NCBI RefSeq assembly: GCF_902859705.1
Contig: NZ_CADIJO010000026.1
Location: 17,615 to 81,614, forward strand
Origin: Achromobacter deleyi
GTDB taxonomy: Bacteria > Pseudomonadota > Gammaproteobacteria > Burkholderiales > Burkholderiaceae_B
Direction of reading: 5' to 3'
Length of the DNA: 64,000 nucleotides
This document shows positions 1 to 8,177 of this stretch, in pieces. The notes under the pieces were generated by a model, which was not told where the DNA came from, made no database searches, and saw only the letters and a program-made list of their open reading frames with translations. Made by a program: the position numbers and the translations under genes. The number at the start of each line of letters is the position of its first letter. Within the stretch, counting starts at the first letter, position 1.

Positions 1-40
1 CCGAACCGGGCGCTTTTCTCATTCAGGCTTCCCCCGGTAC

Positions 41-60
41 GCCCCTTGCAAGCAAGGGGC
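41..60 (-). terminator. hairpin downstream of the GntR regulator gene
   Basis: A 9 bp perfect stem (GCCCCTTGC / GCAAGGGGC) with a 2 nt centre begins 11 bp past the regulator's stop codon in its direction of reading. No T-run follows on the minus strand, so it is only a weak candidate for an intrinsic terminator. The rest of 1-70 shows nothing. Confidence 0.3.
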
Positions 61-70
61 GGGCTGCCCC

Positions 71-790
71 CTACGTGCCGTATCGGTCCAGGATCTTGCG
101 GATATCGCGCACCCCCGCGCCGTCCGGGCTGAGCAGCGCGCGGGCGGTGACGGATTCCAGGTGGTGTTCCAGCAGGTGCAGCACGTGCTTTTCATCGCGC
201 GCCCGCAGGCTGGCGACGATTTCCCGGTGCTCGCTGACCGCGCATTCGCTCGAATGCGGCCGGCCGTAAAGCGCCAGGATCAATGAGCAGCGCGACACGA
301 TTTCATTGACGTAGCGGGCGTACACCGCGTTGCCCGACAGCTCGGCCATCAGGATGTGGAATTCGCCGGACAGGCGGATCGATTCGTTGACGCTGTTGCG
401 CGAGCGCGCGGCCTCTTCCTGGGCCACGTGCTGTTCCAGGCGCGCCAGCCCGGCATCGGTGACATGCAGCACCAGCCGACGGGCGACGTCGCGTTCCAGG
501 CAGCGGCGGGCTTCGAAGATGTCGTGCGCTTCTTCCAGGCTGGGGCGGGCCACCGCCGCGCCGCGATTGGGGCGCAGGTCGACCAGGCCTTCGCTGAACA
601 GGCGGGTCAGGACGCCGCGCACGATGGTGCGGCTGACGCCGAAGCGTTCGCCGATGACGTCCTCGGGCAGCTTGTCACCGGGCAGCAGCGCCTGTTCGAT
701 GATCGCCTGCCGCAAGTTTTTGTATACGATTTCCGTGCGGTTCACGTCTTTCCGGGCAGGTTCGGCTGCCGGCGGCATGGGGGACGTCAT
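71..790 (-). CDS. GntR family transcriptional regulator, FCD (FadR-like) subgroup
   Basis: Likely a 239 aa DNA-binding regulator of the divergent transport/amidohydrolase operon. The N-terminal part (about residues 15-80) is a GntR winged helix, with the typical PGDKLPEDVIGERFGVSRTIV stretch. The C-terminal part is an all-helical FCD ligand domain with three spaced histidines (EFHILMAE, SEHREI, LEHHLE) of the kind that hold a metal in this family. I chose the ATG at 790 because GGAGAA lies 11 nt before it; the frame could extend to 823, where no such site is seen. An exact copy of the presumed operator lies inside the gene at 719-728, which suggests autoregulation. The ligand is unknown. Confidence 0.88.
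   Translation of the reverse strand: MTSPMPPAAEPARKDVNRTEIVYKNLRQAIIEQALLPGDKLPEDVIGERFGVSRTIVRGVLTRLFSEGLVDLRPNRGAAVARPSLEEAHDIFEARRCLERDVARRLVLHVTDAGLARLEQHVAQEEAARSRNSVNESIRLSGEFHILMAELSGNAVYARYVNEIVSRCSLILALYGRPHSSECAVSEHREIVASLRARDEKHVLHLLEHHLESVTARALLSPDGAGVRDIRKILDRYGT
719..728 (-). promoter_or_regulatory. candidate operator CGTATACAAA inside the regulator gene
   Basis: On the minus strand this reads CGTATACAAA, identical to the two copies in the intergenic region at 955-964 and 1011-1020. It lies about 60 bp inside the regulator coding sequence (codons for VYK). GTATAC-centred palindromes are typical targets of FCD-type GntR regulators. Binding here is inference; coding constraint could explain the match. 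Confidence 0.4.
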
Positions 791-954
791 CGTGGTGGGT
801 TCTCCGTGGCGTGCGCGTTTCAAGGCGGCTCAAACCGGGCGGCAAGCCGCGCCGACGCGTACTTTCTAAGTGTGAAACAGCATACTACATCGGGCGATAA
901 GGGTTACCGATAGCTTGAAGCCTCGGACCAATGGCGTACATTGTCGGCATAAAT

Positions 955-977
955 CGTATACAAACATTTATACAAAA
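955..977 (+). promoter_or_regulatory. candidate GntR operator CGTATACAAA with an adjacent half-copy
   Basis: CGTATACAAA at 955-964 is followed at 968-977 by the related TTATACAAAA. The site lies in the AT-rich divergent region between the regulator (start 790) and the racemase-like gene (start 1040), where a GntR/FCD protein would be expected to bind. Confidence 0.6.
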
Positions 978-1010
978 TCAGCGGAATGTCAGGCTGTTCG
1001 TAAAGTGTTT

Positions 1011-1020
1011 CGTATACAAA
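1011..1020 (+). promoter_or_regulatory. candidate GntR operator CGTATACAAA, promoter-proximal copy
   Basis: Exact 10-mer repeat of 955-964, starting 56 bp after that copy and 19 bp before the ATG at 1040. Binding here would overlap the transcription or translation start of the operon, so repression is the simplest reading. Confidence 0.6.
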
Positions 1021-1039
1021 ACGACCAGGGGTTTGATTC

Positions 1040-1786
1040 ATGTCCGCAGCGCCCGCCATTGAGCTTTCCGCCAGCCTTGCCACCACGCCGTGCCGCCTGC
1101 TGGTGGTCAATGGCAATACCACCGATGACCTTACCGCCCGCCTGGCCGAGCAGGCCCGCGCCTTTTTCGGCGATGCGGCCCAGGTCCATGCCGTGACGGC
1201 GCCGTTCGGCCCCGCCTATATCGCCAGCCGCGCCCAGGCCGCCGTGGCCGCGCATGCCGTGCTGGAAACCGTCGAGCGCGAAGCCGCCCTGGCCGAGGCC
1301 GCCGGCACGCCCTTCGACGCCTGTCTGCTGGCCTGTTTTGGCGAACCGGGCATCGGCGCGGTGCGCGAGCGCCTGCGCGTGCCCGTGGCCGGCATGGCCG
1401 AAGCCGCCATCATGACCGCGATGCAGCGCGGCGACCGCTACGCCATCGTCACCGTCGGCCGCCTGTGGCCCGGCATGCTGCGCGAGCAGATCCGCCAACT
1501 GGGCGTGGAATCCCGCTGCGCGGGCGTGCTAGCCCTGCCGGGCAACGCGCTGGACTACGTGACCCGTTCGTCCGACACCATTGCCGCCGTCAGCCAGGCG
1601 CTGGACGACGCCGCTGCCCTGGGCGCCGACGTGGTCATCGTGGCCGGCGCCGCGCTGGCCGGCTTTCTGCCCAGCCTGCCGCGCCTGCCTGCCATTCCCG
1701 TCATCGATTCTTACCGCGCCGCCCTGGCGCAGGTGATGGCGCTGGCCACGCTTGACCGTGCCCAGCGCCTGGCCGCCGGCGGCTGA
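1040..1786 (+). CDS. Asp/Glu/hydantoin racemase superfamily protein lacking the second catalytic Cys
   Basis: A 248 aa cytosolic protein of the Asp/Glu racemase fold. The first cysteine motif is clear (LLACFGEPG, Cys99). Where racemases carry a second cysteine in a GCAG-type loop, this protein reads VAGAALAG (residues 201-208), with Ala204 at that place. Two-base racemization by a Cys pair is therefore doubtful; a one-base isomerase, lyase or decarboxylase-type reaction is possible. It is the first gene of an operon with a binding-protein transporter and two amidohydrolases, so it probably acts on the imported compound or its product. AGGGG precedes the ATG by about 9 nt. Confidence 0.8.
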   Translation: MSAAPAIELSASLATTPCRLLVVNGNTTDDLTARLAEQARAFFGDAAQVHAVTAPFGPAYIASRAQAAVAAHAVLETVEREAALAEAAGTPFDACLLACFGEPGIGAVRERLRVPVAGMAEAAIMTAMQRGDRYAIVTVGRLWPGMLREQIRQLGVESRCAGVLALPGNALDYVTRSSDTIAAVSQALDDAAALGADVVIVAGAALAGFLPSLPRLPAIPVIDSYRAALAQVMALATLDRAQRLAAGG

Positions 1787-1869
1787 GTCCGCCGCCGCGG
1801 CCATGCATCCGCAAGCCTAGAAGTCCCCCAGAAGATCCCATACCCAATACGCAAGGGAGAATTTCCGCC

Positions 1870-3447
1870 ATGAAGACGCTGCTGAAGTGGACCGCCGGGG
1901 CCGTGATCGCGCTATCGGCCATCACGGGCGCATCCGCCGCCAACACCTTGAAGTGGGGCGCCGCCCGCGACCTGGATTCGCTGGATCCGTATTCCTACGG
2001 CAGCACCTTCAACCTGGCCTTCCTGAACCACGTCTACGAAGCGCTGATCCGCTACGACGACAAGTTCAACATCACGCCCGCGCTGGCCGAGTCCTGGGAA
2101 ACGCCGTCGCCCACCGTGCTGCGCTTTCATCTGCGCCACGGCGTGAAGTTCCATAACGGCGCGCCGTTCTCGGCCGACGACGTGGTGGCCTCGATGACCC
2201 GGGTGTCGGATGACGCCTCGCCGCTCAAGGGCAACCTGCCGGCCTTCAAGGCGGTACGCAAGGTCGACGACTACACGGTCGACATCGAAATGACGCATCC
2301 GTACCCGCTGATGCTCAACGACCTGACCAATATCTTCATCTTCAACCGCCAGTGGCTGGTCGACAACAACAGCCTCAAGCCCACCGACGCGGCCAAGAAG
2401 ATCGAAGGCTACGCCACCCACAACGCCAACGGCACCGGCCCGTTCAAGGTCGAGTCGTACCGGCCCGACACCCGCACCGTGCTGGTGGTGAACCCGGCCT
2501 GGTGGGACAAGCCGCGCCACAACCTGGACCGCATCGAGTTCACGCCGATCGCCTCGGCGCCGACCCGGGTGGCGGCGCTGCTGTCGGGCGACATCAACTT
2601 CACCGAGAACGCGCCGCTGCAAGACCTGGACCGCCTGCGCGCCGCGCCCAACGTCAAGGTGCTGGCCGCGACCGAACTGCGCACCCTGTATTTCGGCTTC
2701 AACCTGGGCGACAGGCTGGTGGGGTCCAACATCACCGACAAGAATCCGTTGAAAGACCTGCGGGTGCGCCAGGCGCTGTACATGGCGCTGTCGCCCGACC
2801 TCTTGCAAAAGCGGGTGATGCGCGGGCTGTCGCGCACCACCGGCGCGCTGGTGGCGCCGTCGATCCCGGGCTATGAGGCCAGGCAGGAAGAACGCCTGCC
2901 GTTCGATGCCGCCCGAGCCAAGAAGCTGCTGGCCGACGCCGGCTACCCCGACGGCTTTTCGTTGTCGCTGCTGTGCTCGAACGACATGTTCGTCAACGAA
3001 GAAGAACTCTGCCAGGCCGCCGCCTCGATGTGGGCGCGGATCGGCGTGAAGGCCTCGCTGGCCAGCGGCCCTCGGTCGTTGCAGAACCCCAAGCGCTCGC
3101 GCGGCGAATTCGACATCACCATCCACGGCTGGGCCAACGAGCCGCAGATCGACGCGCTCTCGCTCTTGCTGCAGGTGATCCACAGCCGCACCGGTCCCAA
3201 CGGCGTCTTCAACTGGGGCCAGTGGGGTGATGCCGCGCTGGACGCGCGCATCGAAGCCGCGGCGGCCGAAATGGACCGGCCCAAGCGCGTGCAGATGATG
3301 GCCGACATCCTGCAGACCCTGCACGACGACGTGCGTTTCCTGCCGCTGCATCAGCAGCCCATGGCCTGGGCCGTGGGCGCCAATGTGGGCGACGTCCTGC
3401 AGATGCCCGACAACAAGGCGCGCCTGTGGACCGTGCACATGAAGTGA
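1870..3447 (+). CDS. ABC transporter substrate-binding protein, family 5 (peptide/nickel/opine type)
   Basis: A 525 aa periplasmic solute receptor. A Sec signal peptide with positive start, hydrophobic core and likely cleavage at ASA-AN occupies residues 1-23. The mature part follows the SBP family 5 pattern (LDSLDPYSY, FNLAFLNHVYEALIRYD, VLRFHLRHGVKFHNGAPFS), as in DppA/OppA/NikA. It feeds the permeases and ATPases encoded downstream. GGGAG lies before the ATG. The ligand cannot be read from sequence; the enzymes in the operon point to a cyclic amide, ureido compound or N-heterocycle rather than a peptide. Confidence 0.9.
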   Translation: MKTLLKWTAGAVIALSAITGASAANTLKWGAARDLDSLDPYSYGSTFNLAFLNHVYEALIRYDDKFNITPALAESWETPSPTVLRFHLRHGVKFHNGAPFSADDVVASMTRVSDDASPLKGNLPAFKAVRKVDDYTVDIEMTHPYPLMLNDLTNIFIFNRQWLVDNNSLKPTDAAKKIEGYATHNANGTGPFKVESYRPDTRTVLVVNPAWWDKPRHNLDRIEFTPIASAPTRVAALLSGDINFTENAPLQDLDRLRAAPNVKVLAATELRTLYFGFNLGDRLVGSNITDKNPLKDLRVRQALYMALSPDLLQKRVMRGLSRTTGALVAPSIPGYEARQEERLPFDAARAKKLLADAGYPDGFSLSLLCSNDMFVNEEELCQAAASMWARIGVKASLASGPRSLQNPKRSRGEFDITIHGWANEPQIDALSLLLQVIHSRTGPNGVFNWGQWGDAALDARIEAAAAEMDRPKRVQMMADILQTLHDDVRFLPLHQQPMAWAVGANVGDVLQMPDNKARLWTVHMK

Positions 3448-3452
3448 TGGCG

Positions 3453-3476
3453 GGCGGGCCGCCGCGGCGGCCCGCC
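3453..3476. repeat. 24 bp perfect GC palindrome between binding protein and permease genes
   Basis: Every base pairs with its partner about the centre 3464/3465 and all 24 bases are G or C. There is no T-run. It sits 5 bp past the binding-protein stop and 64 bp before the permease start. A stem-loop here would act as a 3' mRNA stabilizer or partial terminator, a common way to make more binding protein than permease. That role is inference. Confidence 0.65.
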
Positions 3477-3540
3477 TCGCGAGACTGAATCCGGGGGCGT
3501 CCATGCAGGCGTTCGTAACCAGGGCTGACAGGGGGCGCAC

Positions 3541-4533
3541 ATGCTGGCGTTCATAGTGAGACGGGTCTTCAATGCGGTCGGCGTGATGCTGGCGGTGGCG
3601 TTGATGGCGTTCGTGATTTTCCGTTTCGTCGGCGATCCCGTCGACATGATGCTCAACGAGCAGGCTTCGCAGACGCAGCGCGACGAGCTGCGCGAGCGCC
3701 TGGGGCTGAATGCCTCGGTGGGCATGCAGTTCGTGCACTTCGTGGCCAACGCCGCGCGCGGCGAGTTCGGCATTTCCTACCGTAACCAGCAAGACGTGTT
3801 CGCGCTGGTGGCCGAGCGCTTTCCGGCCACCTTCGAGCTGGTCATGATGGCGACCCTGCTGTCGCTGCTGGTGGGGGTGCCGCTGGGCGTGCTGACGGCC
3901 ATCTACCGCAAGTCGCGGGTGGCGCAGGCGCTGCAGTTCGTGTCCATCCTGGGCATTTCGCTGCCCAGCTTCGTGGTGGGCATCATGCTGATCCTGCTGT
4001 TCTCGGTGCAGCTGGGCTGGCTGCCGGGCTTTGGCCGTGGCGACACGGTACGGATCGGCGGCTGGACCACGGGCCTGTTGACGCCGTCCGGCCGCGCCGC
4101 GCTGGTGCTGCCGTCCATCACCCTGGCGCTGTTCCAGATCACGCTCATCATGCGGCTGGTGCGGGCCGAGATGCTGGAAACGCTGCGCACCGAATTCATC
4201 AAGTTCGCCCGCGCCCGCGGCCTGCCCGACCGGGTGGTGCATTTCCGGCTGGCGCTGCGCAACTGCCTGATGCCCGTCATTACCGTCACCGGCATGCAGA
4301 TCGGCAACCTGATCGCGTTCGCGCTCATCACCGAGACCGTGTTCCAGTGGCCCGGCATGGGGCTGCTGTTCATCCAATCGGTCATGTTCGTGGATATTCC
4401 CGTCATGGCCGCCTACCTGGTGATCGTGTCCTTCATCTTCGTGGCGTTGAACACGCTGGTGGACATGATGTATGGCGTGGTCGATCCGCGCCTGCGCAGC
4501 CAGCACGTCAAAGGAGGCGCCAATGCTCACTAA
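3541..4533 (+). CDS. ABC transporter permease, DppB/OppB type
   Basis: A 330 aa inner-membrane permease with about six membrane segments. The N-terminal helix with FRFVGDPVDMM and the later loop RAEMLETLRTEFIKFARARGLP, which carries the EAA-type coupling helix, are typical of the DppB family. AGGGGG precedes the ATG by 6 nt. The gene overlaps the next permease by 11 bp, so the pair is translationally coupled and should form the heterodimeric channel for the binding protein encoded at 1870. Confidence 0.92.
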   Translation: MLAFIVRRVFNAVGVMLAVALMAFVIFRFVGDPVDMMLNEQASQTQRDELRERLGLNASVGMQFVHFVANAARGEFGISYRNQQDVFALVAERFPATFELVMMATLLSLLVGVPLGVLTAIYRKSRVAQALQFVSILGISLPSFVVGIMLILLFSVQLGWLPGFGRGDTVRIGGWTTGLLTPSGRAALVLPSITLALFQITLIMRLVRAEMLETLRTEFIKFARARGLPDRVVHFRLALRNCLMPVITVTGMQIGNLIAFALITETVFQWPGMGLLFIQSVMFVDIPVMAAYLVIVSFIFVALNTLVDMMYGVVDPRLRSQHVKGGANAH

Positions 4534-5464
4534 ACCGTTTTCCGGCCAGGGCCGGGGCAGGCTGGCCCGGATGCTGCAAAGCGACCTGTGGTGGAGCCTG
4601 CGGCAGGACTACGTGGCGATGGGCGCGGGCATCGTGCTGCTGGCGGTGGTGCTGCTGGCCGTGTTCGCCCCGCTGATCGCGCCGCAGAATCCCTACGACC
4701 TGGCGCAGCTGGACCTGCTCAACGCCGAACTGCCGCCGCGCTGGGTGGCCGGGGGCGAGGCCCAGTTCCTCCTGGGCACCGACACCCAGGGGCGTGACGT
4801 CTGGTCCGCCATTCTGTATGGCTCGCGCATGTCGCTGGTGATCGGGCTGGCCACCGTGGTGCTGTCGCTGGCGATCGGCCTGCTGGTGGGCCTGGCGGCC
4901 GGGTATTTCGGCGGCTGGGTCGACAATGCGCTGATGCGCCTGGGCGATACGCTGCTCAGCATTCCCACCATTCTCGTCGCCATCCTGGTCACCGCCGTGT
5001 TCCGGCAACTGCTGCCGCCCGGCATGCGTGAAACCCTGTCGTCGGTGATTCTCATCCTGGCGATCTCGATGACCAACTGGGTGCAGTATGCCCGCACCGT
5101 GCGCGCCTCGGCGCTGGTCGAGCGCGGCAAGGAATACGTGCAGGCTGCCCGGCTGATCCGCGTCAGTTCGCTGCGCATCATGCTCACGCACATCCTGCCC
5201 AACACGCTGACGCCGGTCATGGTGACCGCCACCCTGAACCTGGGCCTGGCGATCCTGATCGAGGCCACCCTGAGCTTTCTGGGCGTGGGCATGCCGCCCA
5301 CTGAACCGTCGCTGGGCACCTTGATCCGGCTGGGCAATCAGTTCCTGTTTTCGGGCCAATGGTGGGTGGTGGTGTTTCCCGCCCTGTACCTGAGCCTGAT
5401 CGTGCTGGTCGTGAACCTGCTGGGCGACTGGCTGCGCGACGCCCTGAATCCCCGCCTGCGCTGA
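4523..5464 (+). CDS. ABC transporter permease, DppC/OppC type
   Basis: A 313 aa inner-membrane permease, partner of the DppB-type protein. It has an N-terminal helix followed by the DppC-typical stretch FAPLIAPQNPYD and LLGTDTQGRDVWS, then the coupling loop RGKEYVQAARLIRVSS. The ATG at 4523 is preceded by AAAGGAGG at good spacing. The frame is open further upstream, but that part lies inside the previous gene and is not needed. Confidence 0.92.
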   Translation: MLTKPFSGQGRGRLARMLQSDLWWSLRQDYVAMGAGIVLLAVVLLAVFAPLIAPQNPYDLAQLDLLNAELPPRWVAGGEAQFLLGTDTQGRDVWSAILYGSRMSLVIGLATVVLSLAIGLLVGLAAGYFGGWVDNALMRLGDTLLSIPTILVAILVTAVFRQLLPPGMRETLSSVILILAISMTNWVQYARTVRASALVERGKEYVQAARLIRVSSLRIMLTHILPNTLTPVMVTATLNLGLAILIEATLSFLGVGMPPTEPSLGTLIRLGNQFLFSGQWWVVVFPALYLSLIVLVVNLLGDWLRDALNPRLR

Positions 5465-5496
5465 GCGCGGCATCGTACGGAGAGCAATGTAGAACC

Positions 5497-6690
5497 ATGG
5501 ATAACGCAACCCTATATACCCACGTCCGCCCGGCGGGCGGCGAAATCGCCTCGGTACTGGTGCGTGACGGGCGCTTCGCGGCCATCGACGGCCCGGTGCC
5601 CGACAGCGTGCCGCGGGTATACGGCGGCGGCGCGATCATGCTGCCCGGCCTGATCGACGCGCACGCCCACCTGGACAAGACGATGTACGGCATGCCCTGG
5701 TACCGCAACGAGGTGGGGCCGCGCCTGATCGACAAGATCGACAACGAACGGCTGGAAAAGCGCCGCCTGGGCATCGACCCGTACCGGCAGTCGGCGCGCC
5801 AATTGGTGATGTCGGTGGCCGACGGCACCAGCCACATCCGCAGCCACGTCGACGTGGACACCGACATCGGCGTGGCCGCCATCGAAGGCGTGATGCGTGC
5901 CCGTGACCAGTACCGCGACCAGATCGATGTGCAGATCGTCGCATTTCCGCAAAGCGGCCTGCTGATCCGCCCGGGCACGCTGGCATTGATGGACCAGGCG
6001 CTGCGCATGGGGGCGGACGTCGTCGGCGGGCTGGACCCGGCCGGCATAGACCGTGACCCCAAGGGCCACCTGGACGCCATCTTTGCCCTGGCCGACAAGC
6101 ACGGCAAGCCTATCGACATCCACCTGCACGAAGCCGGCGAGCTGGGCGCGTTCTCGATGCAGATGACCATCGACCGGGTGCTGGCGCTGGGCATGCAGGG
6201 CAAGGTGACGCTGTCGCATTCGTTCTGCCTGGGCATGCCCGATGCGCAGGCAGTGCAAGGGCTGGTGGATGGGCTGCTTGAGGCGGGCGTACACATCATG
6301 ACGACCGGCTCGGCTTCGCGGCCGGTGCCGAACGTGGCGCGGCTGCATGCCGCGGGCGTGGTGGTCTGTACCGGCAACGACGGCATGCGCGACACCTGGG
6401 GCCCTTATGGCAAGCCCGACATGCTGGAACGCACCATGCTGGTGGGCCTGCGCAACAATTTCCGCCGCGACGACGAACTGGCGCTGGCCCTGCACGTGGC
6501 CACCTACGGCAACGCCCGCGTCATGGACCTGGCCGACTACGGCCTGGCACCGGGCTGCCACGCCGACTTCGTGCTGGTCGAGGCCGAGACGGTGGCCGAA
6601 GCCATCGTCTCGCGCCCGGTTCGCAAGCTGGTGGTCAAGCGCGGCCAGGTGGTGGCGCGCGACGGCCGTGCGTTGGTAGAGGCGCCCTGA
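5497..6690 (+). CDS. amidohydrolase family protein, cytosine deaminase-like
   Basis: A 397 aa metal-dependent hydrolase with a TIM-barrel core. All expected ligands are visible: HAH at 56-58 (LPGLIDAHAHLD), His209 (IDIHLHEAG), His241 (TLSHSFCLG) and Asp295 (CTGNDGMRD). The general pattern is that of cytosine deaminase and N-isopropylammelide hydrolases. It should deaminate or hydrolyse a small N-heterocycle or cyclic amide in the cytosol. It follows the permeases by 32 bp and overlaps the next amidohydrolase by 1 bp, so the two probably act in sequence. The exact substrate is unknown. Confidence 0.85.
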   Translation: MDNATLYTHVRPAGGEIASVLVRDGRFAAIDGPVPDSVPRVYGGGAIMLPGLIDAHAHLDKTMYGMPWYRNEVGPRLIDKIDNERLEKRRLGIDPYRQSARQLVMSVADGTSHIRSHVDVDTDIGVAAIEGVMRARDQYRDQIDVQIVAFPQSGLLIRPGTLALMDQALRMGADVVGGLDPAGIDRDPKGHLDAIFALADKHGKPIDIHLHEAGELGAFSMQMTIDRVLALGMQGKVTLSHSFCLGMPDAQAVQGLVDGLLEAGVHIMTTGSASRPVPNVARLHAAGVVVCTGNDGMRDTWGPYGKPDMLERTMLVGLRNNFRRDDELALALHVATYGNARVMDLADYGLAPGCHADFVLVEAETVAEAIVSRPVRKLVVKRGQVVARDGRALVEAP

Positions 6691-8177
6691 TGGCCGCCCG
6701 CGACGACGCCACGCTGCTGACCGCCCGCTGGGTGGTGGGCCACGAAAATGGCCGCCACTGCCTGTACGAGAACGGCGAAGTCGTGTTCCAGGGCGACCGC
6801 ATCGTCTACGTGGGCCACCGCTATCCCGGCGTGGCCGCGCGCCGCTACGACTACGGCCGCGCGCTGATCGGGCCGGGCTTCGTGGACCTGGACGCGCTGT
6901 CGGACCTGGACACCACCATCCTGGGTTTCGACAATTCGCCGGCCTGGCGCCGAGGCCGCATCTGGCCCGAGACCTACATGAAGCGGGGGCCGTACGAGAT
7001 GTACACCCCCGACGAACTGGCGTTCCAGAAGCGCTACGCTTTTGCCCAGCTGATTCGCAACGGCATCACCACGGCGCTGCCGATCGCGTCGCTGTTCTAT
7101 CGGGTGTGGGGCGAGACCCGCGACGAATTCCTGTCAGCGGCCCAGGCGGCCGGCGACCTGGGCCTGCGCGTCTACCTGGGCCCGGCCTACCGCAGCGGCC
7201 ATACCTACGTGGACGAGCAGGGCGCCATCCGCTGCCACTACGACGAGGCGCGCGGCCTGGCCGGCCTGGCGCAGGCTGTGGCCTTCTGCGACGAGGTCGA
7301 AGGCCTGCATGGCGGCCGGGTGCGCGCCATGCTGTCGCCCGACCGTATCGAAACCTGTACGCCTGAACTGCTGCGCGCATCGGCGGCCGCCGCGCGCGAG
7401 CGCGATATTCCGATCCGCCTGCATTGCTGCCAGTCGCGGCTGGAGTACGACCTGGTCCTGGAACAGCACGGCATGAGCCCGCCCGAATGGCTGCAAAGCC
7501 TGGGTTTCCTGTCCGAGCGGGCCTTGCTGCCGCACGGTACTTATGTATCCGGCTCGCGCCATATCGACCGGCCGGGGCGCGACCTGGACATCATCCGCGA
7601 CGCGGGCGCCAGCATCGTGCATTGCCCGCTGGTGTCGGCGCGCCACGGCGCCACGCTGGAATCGTTCGCCCGCTACCGCAAGCAGGGCATCAACATCGGC
7701 ATGGGCACCGATACCTGGCCGCCGGACATGGTGCTGAACATGCAGGTGGGCATGATGCTGTGCCGGGTCACCGACCAGTCCACCGAGGCGGTGCGCTCGG
7801 AAGACTATTACGACGCCGCCACGGTCGGTGGGGCCGACGCCCTGGGCCGCCCCGACCTGGGCCGCCTGGCGCCGGGCGCCAAGGCGGACATCGTGGTGTT
7901 CGACTTTTCCCACGACCGCAACGGCCAGTTGATCGACCCGATCCAGACGCTGATGGTGGGCGGCAGCGGCCGCGACGTGTCGCAGGTCGTCATCGACGGC
8001 CGCTTCGTGATGGTCGACGGCCAGATTCCCGGCTTTGATGCCGCCCAGGCGCAAGCGCAGGCCCAGGCGCAGTTCGACGGCCTGGTGGCGCGCTACCCCG
8101 ACCGCACCTGGGGCCATCCGCCCGTCGACGAGATTTTTTCATCCAGCTACCCGCGGCCCCCAAGGAGCCCGTCATGA
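6690..8177 (+). CDS. amidohydrolase/chlorohydrolase family protein without the HxH metal motif
   Basis: A 495 aa protein of the TRZ/ATZ-like amidohydrolase group. The usual GF-x-x-x-HTH site is replaced by GFVDLDALSD, so Asp68 and Leu70 stand where the two metal-binding histidines should be. Later positions remain: His245 (IRLHCCQ), His282 (LLPHGTY), His311 (VHCPLVS) and Asp341 (GMGTDTW). A one-metal or altered-metal hydrolase is possible, as is loss of classical activity. The open frame is intact and sits inside a transport operon, overlapping both neighbours, which argues that the protein is still used. Confidence 0.8.
   Translation: MAARDDATLLTARWVVGHENGRHCLYENGEVVFQGDRIVYVGHRYPGVAARRYDYGRALIGPGFVDLDALSDLDTTILGFDNSPAWRRGRIWPETYMKRGPYEMYTPDELAFQKRYAFAQLIRNGITTALPIASLFYRVWGETRDEFLSAAQAAGDLGLRVYLGPAYRSGHTYVDEQGAIRCHYDEARGLAGLAQAVAFCDEVEGLHGGRVRAMLSPDRIETCTPELLRASAAAARERDIPIRLHCCQSRLEYDLVLEQHGMSPPEWLQSLGFLSERALLPHGTYVSGSRHIDRPGRDLDIIRDAGASIVHCPLVSARHGATLESFARYRKQGINIGMGTDTWPPDMVLNMQVGMMLCRVTDQSTEAVRSEDYYDAATVGGADALGRPDLGRLAPGAKADIVVFDFSHDRNGQLIDPIQTLMVGGSGRDVSQVVIDGRFVMVDGQIPGFDAAQAQAQAQAQFDGLVARYPDRTWGHPPVDEIFSSSYPRPPRSPS

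Noticed and set aside
1912..4530. 872-codon open frame on the minus strand
   Set aside because: It runs antisense across the binding-protein and permease genes, is rich in His, Gln and Arg, has no family pattern, and is explained by the high GC at third positions of the real genes.
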